Of a stretch of DNA of 64,000 nucleotides, positions 43,801 to 51,560 are shown in pieces. The stretch is from contig JARGFQ010000011.1 in NCBI GenBank assembly GCA_029210565.1, positions 62,001 to 126,000 on the forward strand. The letters are read 5' to 3'. Position 1 is the first letter of the stretch. Each line of letters begins with the position of its first letter. This DNA is from Bacteroidales bacterium. GTDB taxonomy: Bacteria > Bacteroidota > Bacteroidia > Bacteroidales > VadinHA17. Under the pieces are notes generated by a model. That model searched no databases. It was not told the DNA's origin and worked only from the letters and a program-made list of their open reading frames with translations. The position numbers and the translations under genes are program-made.

Positions 43801-44007
43801 AGCGTTTTCAGGAACATTCAGTGAGTACCTTCCGTCAAAATCTGACATCGTCCCCACAGTTGAACCCTCTACAACGATCGATACTCCGGGTAGGGGCAGT
43901 CCATCCTCCGCAGAAGTAACCGTGCCGGATACTTGCCGGGTTTGTGCATTCAGCGCCAGACCGCAGATAAATAGCAGTAATGACAAAAGAATAGCTGTTC
44001 TTTTCAT
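40864..44007 (-). CDS. susC: SusC/RagA family TonB-dependent outer-membrane transporter
   Basis: 1047 residues. Signal peptide ending LNAQ; a carboxypeptidase-D regulatory-like domain (about 25-100, GTVTSAEDGLPLPGVSIVV); the SusC-specific TonB box region LEEVMVVAYGTVRKESLTGS; plug domain with IRGLGTLNTSSYPLIILDG and MTILKDASSTALYGSRAANG; and a barrel ending in aromatic VIIGLNLQF. Takes up oligomers with SusD using TonB energy. It has no N-terminal STN domain, so it is not expected to signal directly to an anti-sigma factor. Confidence 0.96.
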   Translation of the reverse strand: MKRTAILLSLLLFICGLALNAQTRQVSGTVTSAEDGLPLPGVSIVVEGSTVGTMSDFDGRYSLNVPENATRLVFSFVGMKTLTLSISGSVVDATLEPDVLGLEEVMVVAYGTVRKESLTGSAAVIDSKKLEGRSISSVGQILIGSTSGVQTTAGSGQPGSSPDIQIRGLGTLNTSSYPLIILDGAEYSGSLASINPGDIESMTILKDASSTALYGSRAANGVIIITTKSGTKGSENLVISIKAQAGLISQSLPHYESVDAFDYYELQAEAYAQTRFWAGTNATIGEARSYAYENIYSQLRYNPFVGTPNNQIVGPDGKINPNAKIGFPDLDWYEPAMQTGYRQNYDLNLMGGSKKVSYFYSLGYLDERGYTIKSDFERINTRLNLDYDVKKWLKIGANMYASLDYSDVGTSNSATYANPFRNARMTAPIYPIYLVDQATGEYILDGAGEKQYDDGGLHSRPINQGRHAIAELNWNSDEYNRNNLGNRIYTTVTILEGLTATVNASLDVQNYHYKGYENPRIGDGAPTARMDESRYIRASVNFNQLLNYEKTFMGVHNFAALLGHESYSREYTYQRGFKNQFIVTGIYELNNFVNTSTNTSYTTNKRTEGYFGRLKYNYNDRYYIEGSYRRDGSSAFSQDVRWGNFFSVGGSWRISEEQFMANLEWIDNLKLRASYGEVGNDNIGSYGYQALYGTRPNATSPGIRWETVGNSALTWEVNKTFDVAIDFSLFNRINASVEWYNRKSDDLLYDMPLPSSMGLLSQPRNIAALFNRGWEFNVNGDIVRTSDFRWNLTLLASTLRNEITYIPDPFVSGTKRWSVGHSVYDFWLRKFYDIDPADGATRFHVWEDVTDEEGNVTGTKLSYDTNGDPVLTKGQSAAGYGYVGASAFPKLQGSIGNLLTFKGFTLSTLFTYSLGGKMLDGVYQGMLGAVAGESFHPDVKNSWKNPGDIADFPRLQYANASLYATSDFFLVSSDYFNIKNVTLSYAFPKQLLNRLGMGQLSVFATGENLYLFTARKGMNPTYNFSGTQSEFAYSPSRSVIIGLNLQF

Positions 44008-44055
44008 AGAGATTGATTTAGGTTAGTTTACAAAAAATTTACAATAACAACTTGG

Positions 44056-44084
44056 CAAAAATAACAATATTTAATACATATCAA
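44056..44084 (-). promoter_or_regulatory. candidate susC promoter
   Basis: TATTTTTG (44063 to 44056, minus strand), exact TAnnTTTG, with TTG at 44084-44082, 18 bp upstream. Leader of about 43 bases before the susC ATG. The surrounding 175 bp are very AT-rich. Confidence 0.55.
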
Positions 44085-44182
44085 TAATAACATGCTTTTT
44101 AACCTTTTTTACAAATTGAAATATTTAATCCCACAACTGACTGTTATACTATAGAATACAGAGGAGGGCAGAATGTTACTCA

Positions 44183-45871
44183 TCACACTTTGTCCTTTAA
44201 TGTTGCCAAAAGGTCATCTTCGATTTCTGTTGCCCGGGCGTCGATCTTCCCGCCCTCAGCAAGCAGAGACCCGGCGAAATCTCTGTCATGCAGTCCTTTA
44301 ACATTTACCTGAACGTTCAGGAAGGCACCTCTGATGCAGGCTCTGGTCGCCAGCACCCCTACTGCAGCATCAGTCACTGAGTTGGGATTTCCCTTTTTGA
44401 TCATCTCTGCCAGGAGCTCAAAGTTTTTGAATGCCTCCTTCATCACCGTCAGCGGCACCAGCGATGCCTGCTTCGTCGCCTCCTCCACGGCAGCCGCCCT
44501 GGCAACCTTCTCCTCTTCATTGCTTTTCGGCATACCGAAGGCATCAAGGATGGCATTATAGGCATCAGTATCCTCATCAACGAGCTGCAGCAGTCTATTC
44601 TGCAGCTGCACTCCCCTTTCTGCCCATGAGGCAAACTCCTCCCAGCGGTCGTCCCAGCCCCGCTTGTGGCTTGAGAGATTGGCCACCATAGTCCCCAGCG
44701 CCGCCCCCATGGCTCCCATGGCAGCAGAGACTGACCCGCCGCCCGGGGCAGGCGACTCTGATGATGTTTCCCAGACAAAAGATGCAAGGGAGAGATCGGC
44801 GAGCCTGGTACCGCTCTTGTCGCGCAGTATGTACTCTATTATCTTTTCATCAGGATTAAACGGTTTCAGCTCCGAAAGACCCATGGACCTTATTGCTGTG
44901 TCTATCAGTTCAGCATCGGAGACACCTGCCGAGCGCTGCTGCTTATGCAGGAAATACTGACCGGCATCAAGCATGGCCTTAAGAGGGATTAGTCCCACCA
45001 GTTCCGAACCTGTCACCCTCACTCCCCTGGCGTCAGCCTTGCGGCACACCTCATCAAACGCCACATGTACCGGCGTCACTGATATATTGGTGAGGTTCAT
45101 GGATATCTGCGCAAACCGGTACTCTGGTATATACCATCCTATGGCTTTGACAGCCTTCAGTGATCCGGGTATCATTACAGGTGCACCGTCTGCATCTCTT
45201 ACCACCTTGCCAGTGATGGGATTCCCTTCACGCTTCTCGCGTCCACGCTCCCTGACATCAAAGGCAATGGCGTTGGCACGGCGTACCGAGGTAGTGTTGA
45301 GATTGACGTTGAAGGCCACAAGGAAATCGCGTGCCCCCACAATGACGGCTCCGGCTCCGGCATTAAAGCGCGCCGGTCCAAAGTCGGGCTTCCAGGCAGG
45401 ATCCTGAAGCTTCTTCTTAAGCCCTTCATATTCACCTGCCCTGATCGCGGCCAGGTTCCTTCTCTTTTCTTCAAGGGCAGCAGCCTCATAACAGTAAACG
45501 GGCAGCGAGAGCTCCTCTCCTATCCTCTTTGCCAGCTTGCGTGCCAACTCAGCCGTCTCCTCCATGGTGATGCCGGCTACAGGCACCAGCGGGCAGACAT
45601 CAGTGGCTCCGAGACGCGGATGGGCACCGGTATGCTTTGACATGTCAATCACCTGCGAGGCCCTGCGTACAGCCCTGTAGGCTGCCTCGCATACCGCCTC
45701 AGGCTCACCGACAAATGTCACAACCGTACGGTTGGTATCGCGGCCCGGATCAACATCCAGGAGACGCACACCCTCCACAGCCTCAATTTCATCAGTGATC
45801 TGCCTTATCTTTTCCATATCGCGCCCCTCACTGAAATTGGGTACGCATTCTATAATCCGGTTACTGTTCAT
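44183..45871 (-). CDS. ftcD: bifunctional glutamate formimidoyltransferase / formimidoyl-THF cyclodeaminase
   Basis: Last steps of tetrahydrofolate-dependent histidine catabolism: moves the formimino group from formiminoglutamate to THF, then releases ammonia to give methenyl-THF. 562 residues. N-terminal transferase (CVPNFSEGRD, SKHTGAHPRLGATDVCPLVP, NLTNISVTPVHVAFDEV) to about 300; C-terminal cyclodeaminase from about 345 (SPAPGGGSVSAAMGAMGAAL). The fusion matches mammalian FTCD and known Bacteroidota proteins. Located after hutI on the same strand, separated by a composite repeat of about 258 bp. Confidence 0.96.
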   Translation of the reverse strand: MNSNRIIECVPNFSEGRDMEKIRQITDEIEAVEGVRLLDVDPGRDTNRTVVTFVGEPEAVCEAAYRAVRRASQVIDMSKHTGAHPRLGATDVCPLVPVAGITMEETAELARKLAKRIGEELSLPVYCYEAAALEEKRRNLAAIRAGEYEGLKKKLQDPAWKPDFGPARFNAGAGAVIVGARDFLVAFNVNLNTTSVRRANAIAFDVRERGREKREGNPITGKVVRDADGAPVMIPGSLKAVKAIGWYIPEYRFAQISMNLTNISVTPVHVAFDEVCRKADARGVRVTGSELVGLIPLKAMLDAGQYFLHKQQRSAGVSDAELIDTAIRSMGLSELKPFNPDEKIIEYILRDKSGTRLADLSLASFVWETSSESPAPGGGSVSAAMGAMGAALGTMVANLSSHKRGWDDRWEEFASWAERGVQLQNRLLQLVDEDTDAYNAILDAFGMPKSNEEEKVARAAAVEEATKQASLVPLTVMKEAFKNFELLAEMIKKGNPNSVTDAAVGVLATRACIRGAFLNVQVNVKGLHDRDFAGSLLAEGGKIDARATEIEDDLLATLKDKV

Positions 45872-45892
45872 ATAATAATAAGGTATTTGCGA

Positions 45893-46162
45893 TTTTCGAT
45901 TTGCGATTTTCGATTTTGACTGCCGTCTACAATACTATAAGGCCTACAGCCTATAATTGAAACTTATTATTACTTTAAGACCCCGATACGACTTCCGGCC
46001 TTCGGGGCAGGCTTCACAACCTACTGCTTCTAGCCACCGAAGCCTTGGTGCAGGTGGCCGACTTCTTTCAGCCACCGTAGCCTTCTTTGACATCTGACTC
46101 CGTCGGACGAAGTCTGTAGTCTTAATGTAGGATGTGCCGCAGGTGGTCGACTACCGACTGAT
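45893..46162 (-). repeat. composite heptamer/hairpin repeat between hutI and ftcD
   Basis: In hutI sense: CAGTCGGTAGTCG, whose TAG is the hutI stop; hairpin one (46147-46071, ACCACC...GGTGGC with inner ACATC/GATGT); TGAAAGAAGTCGG; hairpin two (46058-46033, GCCACC...GGTGGC); CTAGAAGCAGTAGG; diverged sequence; then AAAATCGAAAATCGCAAATCG repeats ending 21 bp before the ftcD ATG. It has two hairpins where the other copies have one. Confidence 0.75.
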
Positions 46163-47398
46163 AACAACCACCCCATCCAGTATCACGGTCTCAACAAGGT
46201 TACTTCCATAAGCATAGGACATATACTCATATGACGGTATCTTTTTGGTTATGAATAAATTTGCCTTTTTACCAACGGTGATTGAGCCGTGTGTCTCCGA
46301 CAGTCCCATGGCATATGCGGAGTTGAGGGTCACCGCATTGATCGCCTCCTCCGGCAGCATACGCAACCTGAGACAACCCAGCGACATCACCAGTTTCATG
46401 TTACCCGAAGGCGACGAACCCGGATTGTAATCGCTTGCCAATGCGACAGGCAGTCCGGCATCGATGATCTTCCGTGCGGGCGGATCTGTCATGCCGAGGA
46501 AGAAGGCGGCACCGGGAAGAAGTGTGGGCATGGTGCCGCTGCCTGCCAGGGCAGCAATCTCATCATCGCCGGTAAACTCAAGATGGTCCACCGAGAGAGC
46601 CCCGTGCTTCACTCCAGCCTGTATTCCTCCGGAATAATCAAGTTCGTTGGCGTGTATCTTGGGAACCATATCGTGACGGGCACCTGCTTCCAGGATGCGC
46701 TCCGTCTCCTCCACCGTGAAAAAGCCCCTGTCGCAGAAGACATCAATAAAGTCGGCCAGCTTCTCCGCAGCTATTGCCGGTATCATTTCAACGACTATCA
46801 GTTCAATATACCCGCTCCTGTTATCGCGGTATTCAGCGGGGAAGGCATGTGCACCCAGAAAGGTTGACCTCACCGTCAGCGGCGACTCCTGCTTTATCCT
46901 CCGTATCACCCTGAGCATCTTGAGTTCATCCTCCGTCGTCAATCCATAGCCGCTCTTGATCTCTGCCGCCCCGGTACCAAACGAGATTATCTCCCTGACA
47001 CGCTCCATCGACTGCCGGAAGAGATCCTCCCCGGATGTTTCATGCAACAGCTTCGCTGAGTTGAGAATACCGCCTCCCCGCTTTGCTATCTCCTCGTAAG
47101 AGAGACCCCTGATTTTGTCGGTATACTCCTTCTCCCTGCTTCCCGCATAGACCAGGTGGGTATGCGGGTCACAAAAGGCGGGAAAGAGATATCCTCCTCC
47201 GGCATCGATCTGAGTTATTTCATTTCCAGGAGAGGGTATGCTCTCAGGAGGTCCGAAGCCAACAATAATGCCATCCTCAATCAGCAGCCATCCCTTCTCA
47301 ATGACGGGCAGATGTGACATGTCTCTCCCTGCCACGAAGGCAACGGGTTCTTCCCTGGTCTGGACCAGCATCCCCGTGTTGTGAATAAGAAGACTCAT
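46151..47398 (-). CDS. hutI: imidazolonepropionase
   Basis: Opens the imidazolone ring of 4-imidazolone-5-propanoate to formiminoglutamate, feeding FtcD. 415 residues of the amidohydrolase fold with the metal motif DPHTHLVYAGSRE (His79, His81), IHANELDYSGG, and the late metal Asp in ALASDYNPGSSPSGNM. Length agrees with HutI of other bacteria. The last codons and the TAG stop (ISR-stop) lie inside a CAGTCGG heptamer, so the repeat has provided the C-terminus. hutH and hutU are not in the window. Confidence 0.95.
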   Translation of the reverse strand: MSLLIHNTGMLVQTREEPVAFVAGRDMSHLPVIEKGWLLIEDGIIVGFGPPESIPSPGNEITQIDAGGGYLFPAFCDPHTHLVYAGSREKEYTDKIRGLSYEEIAKRGGGILNSAKLLHETSGEDLFRQSMERVREIISFGTGAAEIKSGYGLTTEDELKMLRVIRRIKQESPLTVRSTFLGAHAFPAEYRDNRSGYIELIVVEMIPAIAAEKLADFIDVFCDRGFFTVEETERILEAGARHDMVPKIHANELDYSGGIQAGVKHGALSVDHLEFTGDDEIAALAGSGTMPTLLPGAAFFLGMTDPPARKIIDAGLPVALASDYNPGSSPSGNMKLVMSLGCLRLRMLPEEAINAVTLNSAYAMGLSETHGSITVGKKANLFITKKIPSYEYMSYAYGSNLVETVILDGVVVISR

Positions 47399-47729
47399 GG
47401 CACAGGTTTTTTAGAGTGCACTAAGGTAGCAATATTAAAAATATTAGGTTATGAGCATCATTTTTCTTTATTTTTACATCCGCGAAATTGAACCCGATGG
47501 CACCCGCCTGCAACAAGGACACAGAAAAACCTCAGTTCACTTTATACACGAGGTCCGCTGGGCTATCGGGCATGCGAGGCCAATTCACCTTAAAAATCCA
47601 AATCATCTGAACATGAAACCCACATGATTGACCACAATCACAAACACGAATAAATATAATTTACAATCATGTGTGGTTCTCCCGATAAATCGGGACAGGC
47701 TATCAAACCTTCAAAATCAAAATTATATT
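47399..47729. other. 331-bp intergenic region between divergent hutI and the Omp85-type gene
   Basis: No credible gene. It contains a perfect hairpin CCCGAT-AA-ATCGGG (47681-47694), followed by ACAGGCT. A distant CCCGAT (47493-47498) and ATCGGG (47565-47570) pair also occurs. The CGGG-CAGGCT end resembles TTCGGGGCAGGCTTC near 46001, so this may be another small repeat family. No TAnnTTTG promoter was found for either flanking gene. Confidence 0.4.
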
Positions 47730-49064
47730 ATGATGAAAAAACTCCCAATCATTCTGATCACTCTCCTGCTCACGGCATCTGCCGGCGCCCAGGATGTCAA
47801 GACCGGATGGAACTTCGGTGCACTGCCTGCAGTCACCTTCAGCACCGACCAGGGCTTCCAGTACGGAGCGCTGGTGAACCTGTTCGATTACGGTGACGGG
47901 TCAATCTACCCTGAGTACTATCACAGGATCTACGTCGAAGCCTCGACATTTACGAAGGGCAGCTCGATACTCAGGATAGCATATGATTCAGACTATCTCA
48001 TAAAAGGAATAAGATATGCCGTTGACCTCAGCTACCTGCCTGACTTCGCCTACGATTTCTACGGCTTCAATGGCTACGGATCAATCTATACCAAAGAGTG
48101 GGTGGATGATGAGACAGCCACAGACTACCGCAGCCGCCTCTTCTATGCCATGAAGCGTCACCTCTTCCGTTTCAAGAACGACTTTATCGGAGACATAGGC
48201 GAAAACAACTGGCACTGGAATGCCGGGCTGAGCATACAACAGTTCAGGACCGACAATCTCGACGTGACGAAATTCAATAAAGGTCGGGAAGAAGGAGATC
48301 CTAAGTATCTCGATCCTGCACAACCGACACTATTCGAGTATTACAAGGGTGCAGGCATCATATCATCTGAAGAGGCTGACGGCGGCTGGATTACCGGACT
48401 CAAGGGCGGCATCTCCTATGACTCACGTGACCAGCGTGCCAGCCCGATGAAAGGCATCTGGGCCGAGACAGGGGTGGAAGTAGTGCCCGGTTTCCTGGGG
48501 GCAGAATCAACCTTCGGCAAACTTTACTTCACATGGAGACAGTATTTCACTCTTAAGGAGAATGACCTGAGCTTCGCCTACAGGCTGGGTTACCAGACTA
48601 CCCTTTTCGGCGACGTCCCCTTCTACTACCAGGGTCAGGTGATAGTGTCCGAGCTTAGGGGATCATCCTCCGAAGGCCTCGGAGGCAGCAAGACGCTCCG
48701 TGGCTTACTGAGAAACAGGGTTGTGGGCGACGGCTTCCTCTACGGTAACGTAGAGCTGCGCTGGAAGATGGTACGATTCCGGTTTATTAACCAGAATTTC
48801 TACCTGGGCACCAACTACTTCGTCGATGCCGGTATGGTAACCTCTCCAATTGATGTCAACGTCAATGCATTTTCTGCAGCATATCCGGAGGAGGACGACA
48901 GCAAATACTTCCAGGATGTGAAAGACACACCCCACGTGGCTGCCGGCCTCGGTCTGAAGATAGCCATGAATGAGAATTTCATCATCTCCGCAGATATCGG
49001 TAAGGCCCTGAAGGCACAGGACGGCGATATGGAGTTCTATATCGGGCTCAACTATCTCTTTTAG
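47730..49064 (+). CDS. Omp85/BamA-type outer-membrane barrel protein
   Basis: 444 residues from the ATG at 47730; a second ATG follows at once. Signal peptide to about ASAGAQ. The rest is beta-strand rich with the surface-antigen (D15/BamA) signature: SYDSRDQRASPMKGIWAE, GLGGSKTLRGLLRNRVVGDG (the VRGF-like loop) and a final aromatic strand FYIGLNYLF. No POTRA domain is visible, so it is a barrel-only member of unknown cargo. Its TAG stop is directly followed by TCGGCAG heptamers. An in-frame upstream start at 47628 is rejected because it would precede the signal peptide with 34 polar residues. Confidence 0.85.
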   Translation: MMKKLPIILITLLLTASAGAQDVKTGWNFGALPAVTFSTDQGFQYGALVNLFDYGDGSIYPEYYHRIYVEASTFTKGSSILRIAYDSDYLIKGIRYAVDLSYLPDFAYDFYGFNGYGSIYTKEWVDDETATDYRSRLFYAMKRHLFRFKNDFIGDIGENNWHWNAGLSIQQFRTDNLDVTKFNKGREEGDPKYLDPAQPTLFEYYKGAGIISSEEADGGWITGLKGGISYDSRDQRASPMKGIWAETGVEVVPGFLGAESTFGKLYFTWRQYFTLKENDLSFAYRLGYQTTLFGDVPFYYQGQVIVSELRGSSSEGLGGSKTLRGLLRNRVVGDGFLYGNVELRWKMVRFRFINQNFYLGTNYFVDAGMVTSPIDVNVNAFSAAYPEEDDSKYFQDVKDTPHVAAGLGLKIAMNENFIISADIGKALKAQDGDMEFYIGLNYLF

Positions 49065-49300
49065 TCGGCAGTCGGCAATCGGCAGCCCACAATCGGCAGT
49101 CGGCAATCGGCAGCCCACAATCGGCAGTCGGCAATCGGCAGCCAACAGTCGGCAGTCAATTTCAGTCGGCAGTCGGCCACCTTCGCCACATCCTCCGTTA
49201 ATACTGTGGATGTCGAAGAGGGCTACGGTGGCTAAAAGCAGTCGGCAGTCCGCGTAAGTCGCTCATTTACTGAGGACTGCGGACTGAAGACTGTAGGCTA
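49062..49300 (+). repeat. composite heptamer/hairpin repeat with 28-bp higher-order units
   Basis: From the TAG at 49062: three 28-bp units, each four heptamers (TCGGCAG, TCGGCAA, TCGGCAG, CCCACAA), more heptamers, a hairpin (49176-49232, GCCACC, TTCG, ACATCC pairing GGATGT, CGAA, GGTGGC), then TAAAAGCAGTCGGCAGTC. A second, oppositely oriented heptamer array (CAGTCNN read on the minus strand) abuts the TAG stop of the DUF819 gene. Two modules thus meet tail to tail. Confidence 0.8.
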
Positions 49301-50590
49301 CAACTTGCCCAGCCACATGCCGAAGGCAACTCCAATATAGTTGCCGAGGATCCATCCTATCATGCCTGTCGCCAGCCCGGTGAGGATGATATCCTTGTTC
49401 TTCAGGGCGGCGGCAACCATAGGCACGAAGGGAGGTGAATAGACAAACCCGGTTGTCGTGATCAGGTAATCATCGACCGATATCCTGAATACCCACGAGA
49501 GAAACAGGTGCAGAAACAGGGATCCGAAGTAGGCATATGTAACGAAAAGAAGCAGATTAAAGTACTTTGCCTGGAAGATCACGCTCAGGTCGCATCTGGT
49601 GGCAATGACTATGGAAAAGGCGATGATGAAGTACATGCCGAGCTGAAATGTCTTCCTGATATCCCTGATGCGCCTTATGAAGGAGGCAGCAACACCCAGT
49701 GTCGTTATCGCAAGGATAACCGAGATGGTCATTGGTACTTTGGGGAAAAGAAAACTGACACCAAGTCCCAGACCCAGCAATACTATTGACAGACCCACGG
49801 CTCCGAGAAGAGGCAGCACCGTCTCCTTTTTGAAGATCCCGGTATAATCGTCAAAATCTTCAGCCATCTGCTCACTCACCGCCTTGAAGTCAGCCTGTTT
49901 TGCTGTCATTGTTGATGGAGCTTTGAAGGGAGGAAGGAAGAGTCTGAAGAAGGCCGGCCCTGCTGATATAAAGAACAGTATAACCACGGCTCCGACAATC
50001 ATGTCGTAGGTATTGGTCATGATGAAGGCATTCGGTTCAACCTTCAGCGCAAGGGCGATGGAGGCCAGGTTGACCGAACCGCCGGTGTAGAGTCCTATCA
50101 GCATTCCTCCTATCCTGTCTGATCCTTCGACCTTATCCCTGAAAATCAGATAGCCTGTGGCCACTATCACCATCACCGATATCAGTGCCAGCAACATTGA
50201 GAGGAATCCTTTGCCGGAGAACCTAAGCCACCTCCTTACATTAAGAGAAAAGAGTATCAGGGGTATTGCCAGCAGCACCAGTGCCGTCTGCATGCTGTCC
50301 TGCACGGCAGCAATGCTGTTGTATCGCAAATCACTCTGTGAGAGGGTGCCTGCTGCCACCAACTCCACTGCCTCTGATTTGGGGATGTACGACCTGTCAT
50401 GTCCGATTGTTGCTTCGCGGAAAGTATCACTGCTGCGCGGCATGATGCCCACATTTGCAATGATTATACCAACGGCATAGGCCAGTACTATCGCACCGAG
50501 CTTCCTGAAGAAGGCATATTTTTTTGTGAGCCAGATAAGGAATGCCGGAAAAATAAGGCAGAAGAGGGCCAGGAGGATAAGTGTCAGCAT
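49298..50590 (-). CDS. DUF819 family membrane protein (putative transporter)
   Basis: 430 residues, ten or more membrane segments. The YjcL/DUF819 family signature includes YTGGSVNLASIALAL and NTYDMIVGAVV, with a later FVYSPPFVPMVAAALKNKDI and GMIGWILGNYIGVA, a two-half inverted arrangement. Substrate unknown. A hydrophilic loop at about 220-245 divides the halves. It starts just after the terminator that closes the fabI operon; the stop TAG touches heptamer repeats. Confidence 0.87.
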   Translation of the reverse strand: MLTLILLALFCLIFPAFLIWLTKKYAFFRKLGAIVLAYAVGIIIANVGIMPRSSDTFREATIGHDRSYIPKSEAVELVAAGTLSQSDLRYNSIAAVQDSMQTALVLLAIPLILFSLNVRRWLRFSGKGFLSMLLALISVMVIVATGYLIFRDKVEGSDRIGGMLIGLYTGGSVNLASIALALKVEPNAFIMTNTYDMIVGAVVILFFISAGPAFFRLFLPPFKAPSTMTAKQADFKAVSEQMAEDFDDYTGIFKKETVLPLLGAVGLSIVLLGLGLGVSFLFPKVPMTISVILAITTLGVAASFIRRIRDIRKTFQLGMYFIIAFSIVIATRCDLSVIFQAKYFNLLLFVTYAYFGSLFLHLFLSWVFRISVDDYLITTTGFVYSPPFVPMVAAALKNKDIILTGLATGMIGWILGNYIGVAFGMWLGKL

Positions 50591-50612
50591 GGCGGGTCAG
50601 TTTTAGTGCTCC

Positions 50613-50651
50613 TAAAATAAATAAAGCCCCCTGCACGAAATGCAGAGGGCT
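50613..50651 (-). terminator. intrinsic terminator of the bamD-fabI operon
   Basis: On the minus strand after fabI: AGCCCTCTGC, 7-base loop, GCAGGGGGCT (50651 to 50625), a 10-bp stem with one mismatch, followed by TTATTTATTTT. Forty bases after the fabI stop. Confidence 0.78.
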
Positions 50652-50690
50652 CACAAAAGAGGTCTTTATACCTAATATGTGTAAGTATTA

Positions 50691-51527
50691 TTACTTATCA
50701 GGACACTCCTCAAAGCTTTTTCTGTACTGTTCTATAGCCCGCTGGCTCATGCCCATGCTGGAAAATCCGCCGTCGTTGAAGATGTTCTGCATAGTGATCT
50801 TCCTTGTCAGGTCGGAGAAGAGTGTGATGCATACGTCAGCGCAATCGGAGGCATCGGCGTTGCCCAGCGGCGACATCCTGTCGGAGAAGTCGACCAGCGA
50901 ATCAAATCCCGAAATGCCGGCACCGGCGGTAGTGGCTGTGGGCGACTGTGATACGGTGTTGACTCTCACATGCTTCTCTTTTCCGTAGATATATCCGAAG
51001 CTTCTTGCTATGGACTCCAGCAGTGCCTTGGCATCACCCATGTCGTTGTAGCCTGCCAGGGTACGCTGGGCAGCCACATAGGTGAGTGCCACTACGGAGC
51101 CCCATTCGCTTATGGCGTCAAGCTTGTACGCTGTCTGCAATATGCGGTGAAAGCTGAGGGCGGAGATATCCAGCGTCTTCAGCATGTTTTCATAGTTTAT
51201 CTCGGCATAGGGTATCCCCTTGCGAACATTGGGAGACATCCCTATCGAGTGCAGTACGAAGTCGATCTTCCCGCCGAAGTATTCCAGCGACCTGCCGAAC
51301 AGCTCATTGAGATCTTTCATGCTGGTGGCATCGGCTGATATCACCTCGCTGCCGGTCTTCTCAGCCAGCTCCCCGATAGTGCCCATCCGAATGGCAACAG
51401 GGGCGTTGGTCAGAACCAGGCGTGCTCCCTGGGCATGTGCTTTCTCCGCCACGTGCCACGCGATGGATTTGTCGTTCAGGGCGCCGAAGATAATTCCTCT
51501 CTTGCCCTCCAGCAGATTGGTGATCAT
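50691..51527 (-). CDS. fabI: enoyl-[acyl-carrier-protein] reductase (NADH)
   Basis: Last reduction step of fatty-acid elongation. 278 residues, Rossmann short-chain fold: N-terminal LEGKRGIIFGALNDKSIAW, HSIGMSPN, catalytic Tyr150, Tyr160 and Lys167 (YVAAQRTLAGYNDMGDAK), and SQSPTATTAGAGISGF, the substrate loop. This is the Bacteroidota-type FabI. It lies 33 bp after recN and is closed by a strong terminator. Confidence 0.95.
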   Translation of the reverse strand: MITNLLEGKRGIIFGALNDKSIAWHVAEKAHAQGARLVLTNAPVAIRMGTIGELAEKTGSEVISADATSMKDLNELFGRSLEYFGGKIDFVLHSIGMSPNVRKGIPYAEINYENMLKTLDISALSFHRILQTAYKLDAISEWGSVVALTYVAAQRTLAGYNDMGDAKALLESIARSFGYIYGKEKHVRVNTVSQSPTATTAGAGISGFDSLVDFSDRMSPLGNADASDCADVCITLFSDLTRKITMQNIFNDGGFSSMGMSQRAIEQYRKSFEECPDK

Positions 51528-51560
51528 GATCTGTTTCTTTTATTTGTTTTCTTTAAAGCG

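Noticed and set aside
49065..49175. Possible CRISPR array
   Set aside because: Units are 7 or 28 bp with no unique spacers, no leader and no cas genes nearby.
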